Shown: positions 43,301 to 54,777, counted from the first letter of the stretch. The stretch: DNA of 64,000 nucleotides from Persicaria tinctoria (GCA_037127255.1 JBANSL010000004.1:50975702-51039701); one strand, 5' to 3'. Program-made: numbers and translations. The notes: generated by a model from the letters alone, not told the origin.

Positions 43301-44581
43301 TGATACGTTTGGGATACCCGATCCTTCGCCCGTGGGCTTCAGATCAAGAACCACGCCGTATATTTGCTCCGATCTTGCAATGTTCTTTGATATCTCCTGA
43401 TTTGGAACAAGTCAAACAAGTGATTAAAATTCTGATTTAGTGACGGAATTATACTTAGAGAAATCCAACAACATTGAAACAGTGAAATAGCGACAGAAGA
43501 AGAGAAGCGAGGGACTGGGTTGCGCAGGGTCGCTGGGCACACAGGACAGGGGTCCTCAGGGTGTGCGGGTGTCGGGGCGCGTAGGTTGTCTCGCTGGAAG
43601 CGAGCGAGTCAGCGACTGAGAACAAAGCGAGCGCGCCTGGAAGCTTGGCGCTTGGAGACGCGGAACGAGGACGCGGGTGAGAGAGCGCTCGCTGGCAGCG
43701 AAGTAATCCGCGGAAGCGAACGCTTGGGAGCACGCGGGCGAAGCGGCCTGTGCACTTGCGAAAGCGAGGGCGATGACGCGGGAGCAGGTGCCGCGCTCGC
43801 TGGGAGCGAGGGTGACCGCGGACGACGCCAAGGGCTGTGTTCTCCTTCTTGCGACAACCTCTGAATTTGGGGTTGTGTTGGCTTAGGGTTTGCCGATGGA
43901 ATCAAGGTGAGGGTGATATTTTTGTGATTGCCGAAAGTCTTAGAACACAAGAGCTTTGGGATTGATAATCGAAGAACCCTTGATCCGTTAAGGGTTTCTT
44001 CAATTCTATATTCAATCTGATTAATTCAAAGTGCGAAACATAAATTTATAGTAAAACTATGATCTATCTAACCAATCCTTCCTTGCAAAGGAGAGGGGTT
44101 TGGATAGATTAATTCTATCTAGATAAAGGAAATAACTTAAAGATAAATAAATCCTAAAAAGATAGAAATATAATAACTTGGTGGCAAAGTAATATATCTA
44201 GAAGAGATATAATTAATTTCCACCTTATTTATCTAATTTGCATAAAATAACAAACTAATGATTAACATGGAACTCGGCCCATCCATGAAGCCCACTCGGC
44301 CAAGGCCCATTCGGCCATGTCTTGATCAAGGCGGGTGTAGCCGAGTCTTCATGAGCTCCGAGTGTGGACGCAAGCTCACTTCTTGTGCTGGCGGTGTAAC
44401 CTTGAGCCAAGTGATCCAGGGTGGCCTGAACCCTTGCTCTAAAGTTCCATGGTGACGGACAAGAAAGGCCTTAGTTGCATTTTGAATCTGCTTGGCCCTT
44501 GAGCGAGTGACAGGGCCATCAAATGGAACCTTCATGTTGTCCTCAATGTCAACAGCAGTCATCGATATTTGAACGGCATCA
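43301..44581 (-). repeat. 5' LTR of the chromovirus
   Basis: Same length as the 3' LTR (1,281 bp) and about 98% identical by eye, with substitutions only and no indel noticed. Four of the differences cluster at 44550-44562. It contains a copy of the pol C-terminus (VPFDGPVTRSRAKQIQ) without any upstream pol, as expected for an LTR with embedded coding sequence. Confidence 0.9.
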
Positions 44582-44586
44582 ACTTT

Positions 44587-44910
44587 GATTTGTTCCGTAG
44601 GTAATCAATAATGATTTTTGAGTCACCTTCAATCGTTATATCCTATATTTTGAGTTTTTTTTTTATTTCACCAATACCAAGCCTAAGAGCCAGGGCTTCG
44701 GCCATTAGTGGGGATGCGTTTCCAAGTTTTGTACAAGCTATGTGTCGGGGTCTTCCCCTCCAATCTCGGACAATGACGCCCGCACTACTATCCCCAGACA
44801 GCAGCGAAGAACCATCAAAGTTTAGTTTGTACTCATTGTATGGGGGTTTCCTAGTTATTTGTCTTCGGTTTTTCCTGCCTTTCTTTATCGACCAGTTTCT
44901 CATAAAAACA
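44587..44910 (-). pseudogene. LINE RNase H, first part
   Basis: The text NEYKLNFDGSSLLSGDSSAG holds the first catalytic Asp and AEALALRLGIGE the Glu. After a frame change EGDSKIIIDYLRN holds the second Asp. The domain is cut by the chromovirus at 44586 and ends at 35700-35913. Confidence 0.85.
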
Positions 44911-44989
44911 AGCTTTATGCCATGATTCTAATTGCTGATCAACAAAACTCTCAATATTTTTAGAAGGTGTTGGCGCATGGTTTCCAAAG

Positions 44990-45480
44990 GTGACCTCATT
45001 CCTGAAATACCAAATGGCCCACCAACTTGTGGCTATTTTTTGTATTTTTTTCTTTTCCCAATTTCTTCATCCATGCCAGTAAAAAATCCATATCCCGATT
45101 ATGATGAATTATTTGTTTTAAAGCCTGATATTGCACTCTAGTGAGGAATCTTTTAGTTAGATTTGGGTAGCATTCCACAAGGATATGTATATCGTCTTCA
45201 TTGTCGTCATTGCAGATTTGATAAGTCGAAGGCACAGAAACACCTCGACTAGCCAATCTATCCTTTGTTGGTAGGCCAGAGTGACTTATCTTCCAAAGAA
45301 ATTCTTAATTTTAGGAGGTAAATTCAGGTTCCAGATCCAAGAAAACCCTTCCATATTGTTTCGTGCCTTATTTGTTAACAATTTGTATGCCGATGAGATA
45401 GCGAACCAGTCTTTCTTATCTGGCCACCAATACAGCATGTCTTCCAAGGTAGACACCGGTAGAGGAACATACATTATTTC
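44990..45480 (-). pseudogene. LINE zf-RVT region
   Basis: It reads LEDMLYWWPDKKDWFAISSA, then FSWIWNLNLPPKIKNFFGR, and, in another frame, ASRGVSVPSTYQICNDDNED with HILVECYP. This is the Cys/His-containing connection between RT and RNase H in plant LINEs. One frame change lies near 45285. Confidence 0.75.
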
Positions 45481-45788
45481 GTCAACTAGTGTTGGCGGGA
45501 AAGAACAATTGAGTTTCTCAAACCACCATTGTCCCCCAATTATGTAGTCACATACATTATCATCTTTGTTAAATATGGTAGGACATTCATCCCGCTTGCA
45601 TATGGGAGTTTAGGTTAGCCAGTTGTCTGTCCAAAATTTGACAAAATTTCCATTCCCGATTGACCAGATAAGGCCCCTTTTAAAGTGATCTAAAAGGCTA
45701 GACACCTTAGACCACTACCAGGAGGCCGAACATGAATGTTTATAATTAAGTAAATGTGAGTTTTTTTATATAATTATAGTGGTTTTGC

Positions 45789-46967
45789 TTAAAGGTTTGC
45801 ACCCATCAAGATAGCACGACCCTGTTGAGATAATGATTCAGCCCGCCATTTAGATAGTTGTTCATTGGATTTGCTTATGATGTCTTCAAAAGTCTCTGTG
45901 TTAACTCGATCATTTATAATGGGGCAGCCCAAATACTGTTCAATTGAGTTTGAATGACTAACTTCAAGCGCAGGTTCTAGTTCCGATACCGGACTTCGGG
46001 CAATGCCCTTCGTAACTTGAAAAGTTGACTTGTGGTAATTAACCTGTTTTCCCGATATTTGACAATATTCTTTGAGGATTGTTTTTATTTTCTGACACGC
46101 CGACACATTTCCTTTGAAAAATATTAGGATATCATCAACAAAGGCTAGAAACGGGATTATAGGGCCGTTAGACCAAAATCTGAATCCGACTAGTTTATCA
46201 ACATCTCCTCTTTCCTTAATCAGCCTACGAGCCAAGATTTCAGCCCCAAGGATGAAAAGGAAGGGCGATAATGGGTCCTTTTGTCGTAACCCTCTCGATG
46301 GGGTAAATAGATCAGTCGGGCCATTACTAACAAAGACAGAGAATTACACAGAGGATATGCATTCTTTGACCCACTCAACAAAGGTCGGGTGAAAGTCGTA
46401 CTGGCGCAACACGACTTCTGTTAATTCCTAATCCACCCTATCATATGCCTTTTTCATGTCCAGTTTAAGGTCGATCCATCCTTCTTTACCTTTCCTAGAT
46501 TTAAAGGAGTGGAATATTTTGTGCGCAATTAGCACATTATCCTGTATGGCTCTGTCAGAAACAAACGCACCTATTAATGGATTAATGAGTCTACCCATGA
46601 TCGACTTCAATCTTTCTGTGATAATTTTAGAAATAACTTTATATATTGTTCAACACAGAATGATAGGTCTGTAATGGGCAGTAATAGTTGGGTTGTCATT
46701 TTTCGGTAGTAGTGTGATAAAAGTATGACTTATCTGTTTCAAAAGTCGCCCAGACAGAAAGAAGCTTTTAACTGCTCGGATAACCGAGGAACCAACAATA
46801 TTCCAAGATGCTTTGTAGAACTCTGCAGTCATTCCATCGGGTCGAGGGGCTTTATTTGTTCCCAGACTGAACGTAGCGCTTTTTATTTCCCCGTTTGATG
46901 GGATGGTCGTAAGCATTTTGTTTTCAACATCGGTAACCTCGGCTGGGACAAGCTGTAGATATTCCAT
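45789..46967 (-). pseudogene. LINE reverse transcriptase domain
   Basis: The RT reads GTNKAPRPDGMTAEFYKASW (palm start), then RPIILC, GRLINPLIGAFVSDRAIQDN, KGKEGWIDLKLDMKKAYDRV (first Asp) and, after frame changes, FVDDILIFFKGN, where the FVDD block holds the two catalytic Asp residues. It continues with YCQISGKQVNYHKSTFQ, YLGCPIINDRVNTETF and LSQQGRAILMGANL. Active-site residues are kept but stops and at least three frame changes break it. Confidence 0.88.
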
Positions 46968-47524
46968 TAGTTTTGATGTATCAATTGGTTGTCTCTAGAA
47001 TCTTTTCTGAAAGTCGCTTCCAATCTCTTTTTTTATGTTCATCTCGCCCATGATTTGTGTTCCTTCTGCTGTTGTGATTTGTCTAATCAGCTTTCGGTTT
47101 CTTTTTCCCGACGCTATTTTATGGAAGTATCCCGTATTAGAATCTGTCAGCCTGATATGCTTCGTTTTTTATCGTTAATTTCCAGTAAGATTTTTGAAAA
47201 AGAAGGAGTCATTCCTTTTTCTTGATAAGGTTTCTCTCCTTTGACTGTATGTGAGTAGTCCTGCTGAAATGTTTGTTTTGCCTAATCTTTAATAATTCAT
47301 CCTCCACCTCTTTCAATTTTCTGAAGATATTGCCAAATGTCGTTTTATTCCAGATTTTTGCTTTCTGCTTTAGTAACATTGTTTTCCTGGTTAGTTGAAA
47401 CATTGCAGAGCCCTGGCAGTGATGTTGCCACGTTTGCTTGATTATGTTTCTAAAGTCTCCACGCTGTAACCAAATATTTTCAAATTTAAAAGGTGGCGGT
47501 TTGAAAGCCTGATTGATATTAAGA

Positions 47525-48225
47525 TTAATAGTTATAGTACAGTGGCCAGAGAACGAAAATGCACCGTTTTTTGGTGGACAGTAACGGGAACTGCTGTATA
47601 ATGTTATGTTGGACAAGGACATGGTCCAATTTTTCCTTTATATTTCCTTGCCCTCCTTTGTTTTTCCTCCATGTGAAGGGATTACCGCATGAAGGGATAT
47701 CCATTAAAGAGCATCTGTTCTTGAACGTTGTGAGTCGATTAAACCTCCCATGCATTGTGGTAGCCCCTCTTTCTTTATCTGAGATGTTTCCAATCTCATT
47801 AAGGTCACCGATGACAATGCTCGGAAGCTGATTGCAGTTAATGGCATTGGTTATATTTTCCCAAAATATATCTATATTTTGTTCTTGGGGTGGGGCATAC
47901 ACAAACCAAATGAGGCATGAGAATTTTTCTGTTATGTTAGTATATTTGATTGTGATGATTCTGGGTTGGTGAAGGACAATTTCTATTGTCTCATGAGTGA
48001 AAGCATATTCTTTCCACATAATACCGATACGCCCCGATTTTCCAATGGCCGGTGACCATATGGCATCATCAAAACCTACGCTCCTCCATGTAGATGTGTC
48101 AGGGATATTTTCCGTCTTAGTTTCTTCTAACGCAAGCAACTGTATATGCTCCACTTTGCACTAAGTACTTATGTCAATCTAGAAGGTTCTCCTTCCCATT
48201 CCTCTACAGTTCCAAAAAACTAACT
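47525..48225 (-). pseudogene. LINE endonuclease domain
   Basis: Upstream of the first in-track Met the frame already reads KLVFWNCRGMGRRTF, the usual start of the ORF2 endonuclease, with stops at two places. Then come LLALEETKTENIP (ETK block), RIGIMWKEYAF, WFVYAPPQEQ, VIGDLNEIGNISDKER (GDLN) and SLMDIPSCGNPFTWRK. The domain closes with EKLDHVLV. In the family it nicks the target DNA strand. Confidence 0.88.
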
Positions 48226-49265
48226 TTCATTATAACCAATATGACTTGAGTTCGAAAAAGTTACACGAGCCTCAAAACAATTATTAATTTGATTCTGGTT
48301 TCTTGTTGTAAATAGGTGCCTATGAGTCATGGTACTGTTTTTTTCGACGTTCCTCAAACAACAGAAAACTTTAGTCGCAGACTGAAAGCAAAGTTTGGCT
48401 TTCTAGTAGGGGCCGAGTTCATTCCCATTCCGATTTGATTTGTGAGTATATCCCTCTACTAAGAGATGAACCAAATAGAAGGATCTATTTCCTGGTTTTA
48501 TGCACGTGATTTTCATGCGCGCATACATAATGGAGCCGAATCTTTGAGTTCTTGGATCCAAAAAGAAGCAGTAAAAAAGGGACTTACTGACAGTAAGGAT
48601 GGTTAAGGGAGCATTCAGCTGTTGTTAATCACTCTGTGTTAATCACTCTGTGTTTCCCACTCTCATAAGTAGTAAGGTTCAAACATGAGATATATTGCAA
48701 ATATGATTGACATGTGGATATTATTGACTTAAAATGGTTTCCATTATTCAAAGATTGAATTACATACTTTCCAATTGATTTCTTAATGCCAAGTGATGGG
48801 CATAGTGCTTAACCCATTCTATTGTATTGAAACTTTGATTTTGTTCTCCACTCATGGGTAAAAACATGAAGTGTCTTAAACCATGGAAGCAACTAGTGTT
48901 GAAAAGCCACATTTTCGTTGATGTAGTACAAGATGTAATCAATTCAGACATAAACCTAAGAAACTCGCAGAGAGCATAAGTGTAAATATCACCTGGATCA
49001 TTTTTTTCTCGCATGTGGGAGTGAGAATTTGATTTCCAACCAATTTTCGACAAGGGTATCACATGGAAGCTCCCTTCAACGATTCTGCACTCGAATTGAA
49101 TCTTTTTATTTGTCGCTTTTAGCTCCAAAGGTTCGCCGATGATCGTTGCGCATAGAGTAGTTTCTTGTACACTAATGATGCTTTCCTTGACCGCCAAGAC
49201 CTAAGTCTATCAAATCCAAGGGTGGGCTCGTTTACCCCATTGGAAGGTTCAGTCGGTTCCCTGAT
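48226..49265. other. Unassigned segment between LINE and LTR
   Basis: Contains one minus-strand open frame (48760-49197) and short plus-strand frames (48315-48430 and 48465-48605, the latter reading MNQIEGSISWFYARDFHARI) that I cannot place. It could be the LINE 5' region or older flanking DNA. Confidence 0.35.
48760..49197 (-). CDS. Hypothetical 145-codon open frame
   Basis: The frame starts MAVKESIISVQETTLCATII and ends at RNQLESM. Its composition looks protein-like (mixed hydrophobic and charged, several Cys and His), but I recognise no domain and see no signal peptide or membrane span. It lies upstream of the LINE ORF2 and on the same strand, so a degenerate ORF1 remnant is possible. An unrelated gene fragment is equally possible. 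Confidence 0.25.
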   Translation of the reverse strand: MAVKESIISVQETTLCATIIGEPLELKATNKKIQFECRIVEGSFHVIPLSKIGWKSNSHSHMREKNDPGDIYTYALCEFLRFMSELITSCTTSTKMWLFNTSCFHGLRHFMFLPMSGEQNQSFNTIEWVKHYAHHLALRNQLESM

Positions 49266-49510
49266 TGATGTAGGAGGAAATCGAGTTCAAAATATAAGAA
49301 TACAAATCAAACCACACTCTGCCCACGCAAATAATTACAAGACTTCCTCCCGATGTAGTAAGAGGAAGTAAGGATCAATCCTCGAGGAAGCGTGTCAGCG
49401 GATCTCAGGTAGCAGATGAATCTCACGGATGGTGCTCGACCACAGAGTACTCGACCTCGACTATAGGTAGTCGACAGGGGTTAGGCACATTCGAATTCGA
49501 GTAAGCAAGG
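49266..49510 (-). repeat. LTR family A, 3' end (left part, split by a solo Copia LTR)
   Basis: It begins TGATGTAGGAGG, the counterpart of the family's TGTTGCAGGAGG terminus. It carries the U5 core (GGATCAATCCTCGAGGAAGC) and two units, TCGACCTCGA and TCGAATTCGA. It is cut at 49510 and resumes at 50511. Confidence 0.75.
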
Positions 49511-50505
49511 TGAAGGTTCGATAATATAAGAACAATGTAATAAGAAATACTCTAGAAGGGGGGTTGAATAGAGTATGCCCGTTTTTCGCAGAAAGTCTCA
49601 AGACCTTTGGAGCTTGTACCAAAACCTTTGAGATAAACCTGAATCACAAAGTTAAACAATTCGAACCAAGTGCGGAAATAAGGTAAAGCAAATAAGTAAA
49701 GAATACGAGTAATTGTTTACGAGGTTCAGCACAACTTGGCCTACGTCCCCGCCTAGGGTTCTTCCACAACCCTAGGATTCAAAGGCTTTATTGATTCGCT
49801 TAGCTTAGGATCCTAATTGCTCACCGAGAAGCCTCTCTCCTATACAACTGCAATCTAGTCAACTCACGTTCCCTTGGAGTCCTAGACCAATCTAGAAGAG
49901 CCCCACCTCTCTCAGCTATCTAGTACAATCCTCTTACTCTCACAAATCAATAGCCTAGTGCAACTTCCCGAGTTATAAACTCTCGAGTAACACTATAAAT
50001 GAATATATCCTATAAGCTCACAGTGACTCTCAAAGGCTTTGAAATAAACAACAAACTCTTTGAGCGCTTAGCAGAGAGACACTTTGGAAGACAGAATCGC
50101 TTGATGATTGAAAACTCGTGTAGCACTTGTCGCTTCTGTCTTCTTCCTTCTTTCCTTTATATACGAGTGGAATGGCGCCTGAGGATCTTCACCAACGGCT
50201 CTAGAATCAGACTTGATCTTCAATCTTCTATATAAGGACACTTCGAAGCCATGATCCGTTTTTGAATAAGATCTCCTCGTATGCACCAAAGGAAAGAGAT
50301 AATCTCAAATATACTTCCTGAAATGGTTAGTCCAACATATACATATAATATAACGGAAGTATATAATAAGATATAATAATATTCGGACAAATAATATAGG
50401 TTTTGTATTTCATCAACTGTTAATGCGCCAAGGCCTTTGACATAAACATCCTGTCAAGGCCTTTGAAACATTTATTCCATTTTCCATCAAGGGAGGGAAT
50501 TATCA
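49511..50505 (-). mobile_element. Solo LTR of the SIRE-like Copia
   Basis: The left end TGAAGGTTCGATAATATAAG equals the LTR border next to the primer-binding site at 54836. The right end ...GGAATTATCA gives a TG start on the minus strand. The 995-bp unit is bracketed by CAAGG at 49506-49510 and 50506-50510. Family A LTR sequence lies on both sides, so it is a solo LTR inside that LTR. Over their shared 504 bp it and the LTR at 54836-55339 differ only at scattered positions. Confidence 0.88.
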
Positions 50506-50510
50506 CAAGG

Positions 50511-51087
50511 GTCACTAGTGTGGTCGACGTCGACTAGGAGTCTTCAACGTCGAGTAGGTCTAGTCGAAGTCAAGTAGGGCTCATCGATGTCGAGTACCTG
50601 CAGAGACAGAAACAACAACGATCTTGCTCGATCGAGAATTAGTGGTCGACGTCGACTAGGTCTAGTCGATGTCGAGTATAAAACATTAACATAACGAAAG
50701 CAAATTTCGAAATAAAGAATGTATGAAAGAAAACTTTCAAGACCGAGGTTTGCAACAACGATAACAAAACATGCATAAGGCAAGATAAAGAGAAATAATC
50801 ATGCAATCACATCAAAGGAATAAGCTTTTTCCTTTTCAAAAAATTAGACAACTCTTTCAAGAAACCCTAATTGTATCTACTAAATTTATGTTTATAATCC
50901 AAGTGGTTAACCTGAATCTCTATTAATTAGGTAATAAACATATAAAAGGCAGTGGATGATCAAAACTCAATAAATGTCGAATATTTACCTCAAACACACA
51001 TGGCTACCGTCGGGCTCACTCTGACCCTAGAAGTAGGTGAACTACTCGCTCTTCATCATAGGAAAAGACATCAATAATAAAAGAAAA
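50511..51087 (-). repeat. LTR family A, continuation (right part)
   Basis: It resumes the TCGA cluster (GTCGACGTCGACTAGG, TCGATGTCGAGTA) and contains the landmark ACATGGCTACCGTCGGGCTC at 50999. It ends at about 51087, in the middle of the Copia RT gene, so the family A element or its remnant replaced the rest of that gene. Confidence 0.75.
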
Positions 51088-51424
51088 CTAACGATCATCT
51101 AGCTTGTTTCGAAATACCCATCGAGTGCCAATGACTGATTGATGCTTTGGCCTAGGCTTCAAGGTCCAGACTTTGTTCCTTTCAAATTCGTTAAGCTCAC
51201 TTTGCATAGCAATGATCCAGTCTGGCTCCTGAAGTGCCTCATCTACCTTCTTTGGCTCAATAAGAGAAACAAACGCGTGAAAAGCACAAAGATCTTTAAG
51301 TTTAGAACGAGTTTGAACACTAGAAGTAGGGTCAGAAATGATATCCTTTAATGAGTGTGATGAGGAGTATTTGAATTTCCTTTTGCTAGTCTCAGCTCCT
51401 TGATTCGTCACACTGGTAGGATTG
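51088..51424 (-). pseudogene. Copia RT, first part only
   Basis: The frame reads LIEPKKVDEALQEPDWIIAM, then QSELNEFERNKVWTLKPRP and VIGTRWVFRNKLDD, the start of the Copia RT domain (RVT_2). It stops at the border with family A LTR sequence. The catalytic YVDD block, the rest of RT and the RNase H are absent from the window. Confidence 0.88.
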
Positions 51425-51426
51425 AC

Positions 51427-52981
51427 TTATAGTGCATCTGACTCCGTGGTCCTGTTAAGTTCAGTTACAACAGTTTCTGAAGTCTCAACACTGTTGGATT
51501 GGACACCAGAGGCTTTGGATGAATCTTCAACACCTTGGGCCAATTCTTCAGTGTTGAGAATCGGTTCCTGCATGTTCATCTTCTCTGTGTTCTTGGTAGC
51601 AGCATCATCACCTTCCTCGTTCTCTTCATGGATGTTAAGATCTATATCTGCAACACTTTCACTCAAAGCACCGTCATTGCATTCATAAAAAATAACATGT
51701 ATACTTTCTTCAACAGCCTGGGTCCTTTTATTGAAGATTCTATAAGCTTTGCTACTCGTCGAGTAGCCAAGAAATATACCTTCATCACTACACGCATCAA
51801 ATTTTCCCAAGGTTATCTTTTCCATTGTTATGAACAAAACAAGTACAGCCAAAGTGTTTAAAATAAGATATAAGTGGTTTGCGGCCTTTGAAAAGTTCAT
51901 AAGGAGTTTTCTTTAAGATAGAACGAATAAGACAACGATTTAAAATGTAGTTAGCTGTGTTAACAGCTTCAGCCCAATAGGTTTTAGGTAATGCATTTTC
52001 TAAAAGCATAGTCCTGGCCATATCCTCTATGGTGCGGATCTTGCGTTCCACAACCCCGTTTTGTTGAGGTGTCCTAGGAGCAGAAAGGTTATGGGAGATG
52101 CCATAGTTAGCACAAAACAAATCAAATTGAAGTTGATCAAACTCCCTACCATGATCACTCCGAATAGACACTATGGGCTCATTTCTTAAAGTTTGCAACT
52201 CCTTACAATGTTTTGAAAACTCAAATAAGGCCTCTGATTTTTCTTTAAAAAGTGCAACCCAAGTATATCTAGAAAAATCATCAACGACAACTAGCATGTA
52301 CTTTTTACCATTGGGAGATTTGACTCGCATAGGACCACATAAATCCATATGTAAAAGTTCAAGGGGTCTAGAAGAACTTACAACCTTTTTGGGTTTGAAG
52401 AAGCTACGTGTTTGTTTACCTCGTGTGCATGCATTGCACATATCAATACCTTTGAAGTCCATTTCAGGTAGCCCTCTTACAAGCCCTTTGGACACAAGCT
52501 TCTGTAGTGTATGTGGACTCACATGACCGAGTCTCCTGTGCCAGAGCTTTGGATCGTCCATCAAAGCCTTTAGACAGGTTAAGCTTCCTTGTGCCACTTG
52601 ATCAGCATTTACGGCGTAAATATTGTTGTAACGATATACAGTTAGAATAACTTCACATGTATCTTCTCTGCACACTATACATCTTTTCTTGTTAAATCTG
52701 ACATTGTTACCACTATCATATAATTGAGAAACGCTAAGCAGATTATACTTTAAACCATTAACAAGATAGACATTTTTAATACTATGGCTGGAATCACTTC
52801 CAACACTACCAATACCAACAGTGTCGCATTTCCCTTTGTCACCAAGAGTGATTTTTCCCGTGGATTGCTCCTTTAGATCATGAAAGAGAGAACTCTTCCC
52901 ACTCATATGCCTTGAGCATCCACTATCAATAATCCATTTGTGTTCTTTCACCTTGGTGATTTCCTGCAAGACAAACATCAA
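51427..52981 (-). pseudogene. Copia protease, integrase and linker
   Basis: The first frame (52981-51797, 394 codons) has the protease D19 (WIIDSGCSRHMSG), the pre-integrase zinc finger H148, H153, C182, C185, and an intact integrase triad D213 (HMDLCGPM), D276 (IRSDHGREF) and E312 (QNGVVERK). The spacing of the last two is 35 residues. A frameshift near 51815 leads to the second frame (51900-51427) with GKFDACSDEGIFLGYSTSSK, the end of integrase, and an acidic linker ending in ESDAL and a stop. The frame overlaps the gag frame by four bases. Confidence 0.88.
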
Positions 52982-54777
52982 CCTTTGTGGCTAGACCAAT
53001 AAGCAAATTTGGATCCATTGTTGGGGTAAACCATATTTGGTAAAATAGTGCCTTTTGGGACCCAAACTTGTGTTATCCGTTCTTTTCTCAAATGAACAGG
53101 AAATGTATTGCGAATAATATATGGATTCTTTCTTCTATAAGGGCATGTCTCTTTTACATGTCCCTTTCTCGCACAGTGGTGACATATAGGAGAGGTTCTG
53201 CTTCCTTTTGCCTTTACAAAAGTGGTAATGTGTTGCTTCTTTAAAAACTTTGGATTGTAACCAATACCACTTTTGTTTAGAGAGCTTTGTTGCTCACCCA
53301 ACATCTTATCGAGAGTGCCTTTGGATTTGGTAAAACTTATGAGGGCTGTCTGTTGGTCTAGAATCTTATTATTCAGGGAGATCTTCTCGTTCTCTAAGTC
53401 ATGATGCTCATTTCTTAGAGATGAGAGATCTTGCTTGAGTTCAGATTTCTCCGAATCAAGCGTCTTGACTTTAATGTCAAGACCTGAATAAGAAGCTTCA
53501 AGACCTTTGACCCTCATAGACAGATCCTCAATAGTTCTTTCCTGGTCCACAGTTCTCTTAATAAGAATGTTAGTTTGGGCAATAAGCTTTTCTTCATTGG
53601 CAATCATATTGGAAAGGAATTCTGATATTACCTCTTTTGGACTTTCCATAAGTTCTCTTACAGTAGCTTCAAGCTTTTCATCATGGGATTCATCTTCTGA
53701 GGCCATAAGACAAATGTTGGCCTTCTCATTGTCGGAGTCAGAGTCGGAATCACTCCAAGTAGCCACCATGGCTTTCTTCTTCCATTTGTCACCTTTCTTG
53801 GGCTGGCTCCTTGTCTTTTGAGGGCAGTCCTTCACAAGATGATCTGTTTCACCACATTCAAAACAAGACAACGGTTTAGTCTTCTTTTCATACTTGTTGT
53901 ATTGAGGCTTACCTCGAAATTTTGAAGATTCTGATCCATCCTTGTTGTTGAATTGCTTCTTCATTTTGAGAATTCTAGCAAGGCCTCTTGTGATAAGAGC
54001 AAAAGGATCATCCTCATCGTCATCCTCATCTTCGGAATCAGATCCATCCTTGGGCTCATCCTTCTTAGACTTGAGTGCCAAGTTCTTAGTGCTAGCTGGA
54101 AGTTCTCCATCGTCTTCATTAAGGATCATCTCATGCGTGATCAGCTTTCCAAGAAGGTCATCAAGGGGTAGAGTGGTGAGGTCCTGGGCTTCCTCTATAG
54201 CTGTTACTTTTGGACCCCATTTCTCCTTTGGAAGGCACCTCAGTATCTTCCTTACTTTCTCAACGTTGGTAAAGCTCTTGCCGAGAGAGTCAAGGTTGTT
54301 GGTGATTTCTGTGAATCGTGTGAACATGGCCTTGATTGACTCATCAGACTTCATCTTAAAGAGCTCATACTTTCGAAGGAAGATGCTGATCTTGGTGTCT
54401 TTTACTTGGCTCGTTCCTTCATAGGTGACGACCAACTTGTCCCAAATCTCTTTAGCTGACCTAAAAGATGAAATACGGTTAAACTCATCAGTGTTAAGAC
54501 CACAGTAAAGTAAGTTAATAGCCCTGTAGTTTTTGGAGATGGTTTCAAGATCTGCTTGGTTGTATTCAGACTCCTTCTTTGCAACTTTGGTGTCATTTGG
54601 TCCATCTTTTTCTGGAATCTTCGGACCATTCTCTATAATGTTCCAAAGCTCTAGATCTTGGTCAATGACAAACATCTTCATCAAAGATCTCCAGTGGACA
54701 AAGTTGTTTCCTACAAAGAGTGGCGATCTGCTTGTGGACCGTCCTTGTGCAAATCCTCCGCTTGCTTCACCAAACAT
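52978..54777 (-). CDS. Copia gag (SIRE-like)
   Basis: The 599-codon frame starts MFGEASGGFAQGRSTSRSPL and has the Copia gag domain (FVHWRSLMKMFVIDQDLELW; SAKEIWDKLVVTYEGTSQVK; CLPKEKWGPKVTAIEEAQDL). An acidic segment follows, then a CCHC knuckle near residue 306 (CFECGETDHLVKDCPQ), a heptad-like helical region (about 385-500), a second CCHC near 527 (CHHCARKGHVKETC), and the closing WVPKGT. Long gag, two knuckles and a coiled coil point to the SIRE/Maximus clade. It is intact apart from the unusual frame overlap with pol. Confidence 0.85.
   Translation of the reverse strand: MFGEASGGFAQGRSTSRSPLFVGNNFVHWRSLMKMFVIDQDLELWNIIENGPKIPEKDGPNDTKVAKKESEYNQADLETISKNYRAINLLYCGLNTDEFNRISSFRSAKEIWDKLVVTYEGTSQVKDTKISIFLRKYELFKMKSDESIKAMFTRFTEITNNLDSLGKSFTNVEKVRKILRCLPKEKWGPKVTAIEEAQDLTTLPLDDLLGKLITHEMILNEDDGELPASTKNLALKSKKDEPKDGSDSEDEDDDEDDPFALITRGLARILKMKKQFNNKDGSESSKFRGKPQYNKYEKKTKPLSCFECGETDHLVKDCPQKTRSQPKKGDKWKKKAMVATWSDSDSDSDNEKANICLMASEDESHDEKLEATVRELMESPKEVISEFLSNMIANEEKLIAQTNILIKRTVDQERTIEDLSMRVKGLEASYSGLDIKVKTLDSEKSELKQDLSSLRNEHHDLENEKISLNNKILDQQTALISFTKSKGTLDKMLGEQQSSLNKSGIGYNPKFLKKQHITTFVKAKGSRTSPICHHCARKGHVKETCPYRRKNPYIIRNTFPVHLRKERITQVWVPKGTILPNMVYPNNGSKFAYWSSHKG

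Larger units (their letters stand above)
35914..44581 (-). mobile_element. Ty3/Gypsy chromovirus, complete, probably CRM-like
   Basis: An 8,668-bp element on the minus strand with two 1,281-bp LTRs. A primer-binding site lies next to the right LTR and a polypurine tract next to the left LTR. The target duplication is ACTTT (35909-35913 and 44582-44586). The domain order gag, protease, RT, RNase H, integrase is that of Ty3/Gypsy. The pol end runs about 256 bases into the 3' LTR and contains GPVTRSRAKKIQ, an arrangement known from centromeric CRM elements, so I place it near that clade with moderate confidence. The LTRs differ at about two dozen positions by eye. Nevertheless the coding part is broken at several places. 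Confidence 0.9.
44587..48225 (-). mobile_element. LINE (L1 type), ORF2 interrupted by the chromovirus
   Basis: On the minus strand this is an almost complete ORF2: endonuclease (48225-47525), RT (about 46970-45789), zf-RVT region (about 45480-44990) and the start of RNase H (44910-44587). The end of RNase H and the tail lie at 35672-35913 beyond the chromovirus. The ACTTT duplication of the chromovirus belongs to this LINE. ORF1 was not recognised upstream of 48225. Stops and frame changes occur in every part. Confidence 0.88.

Noticed and set aside
48300..48610. Possible organelle-derived insert (short open frames with conserved-looking text)
   Set aside because: I could not match it to any plastid or mitochondrial gene, and the frames are short.
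53942..54424. 160-codon plus-strand frame
   Set aside because: It is antisense to the intact Copia gag frame.
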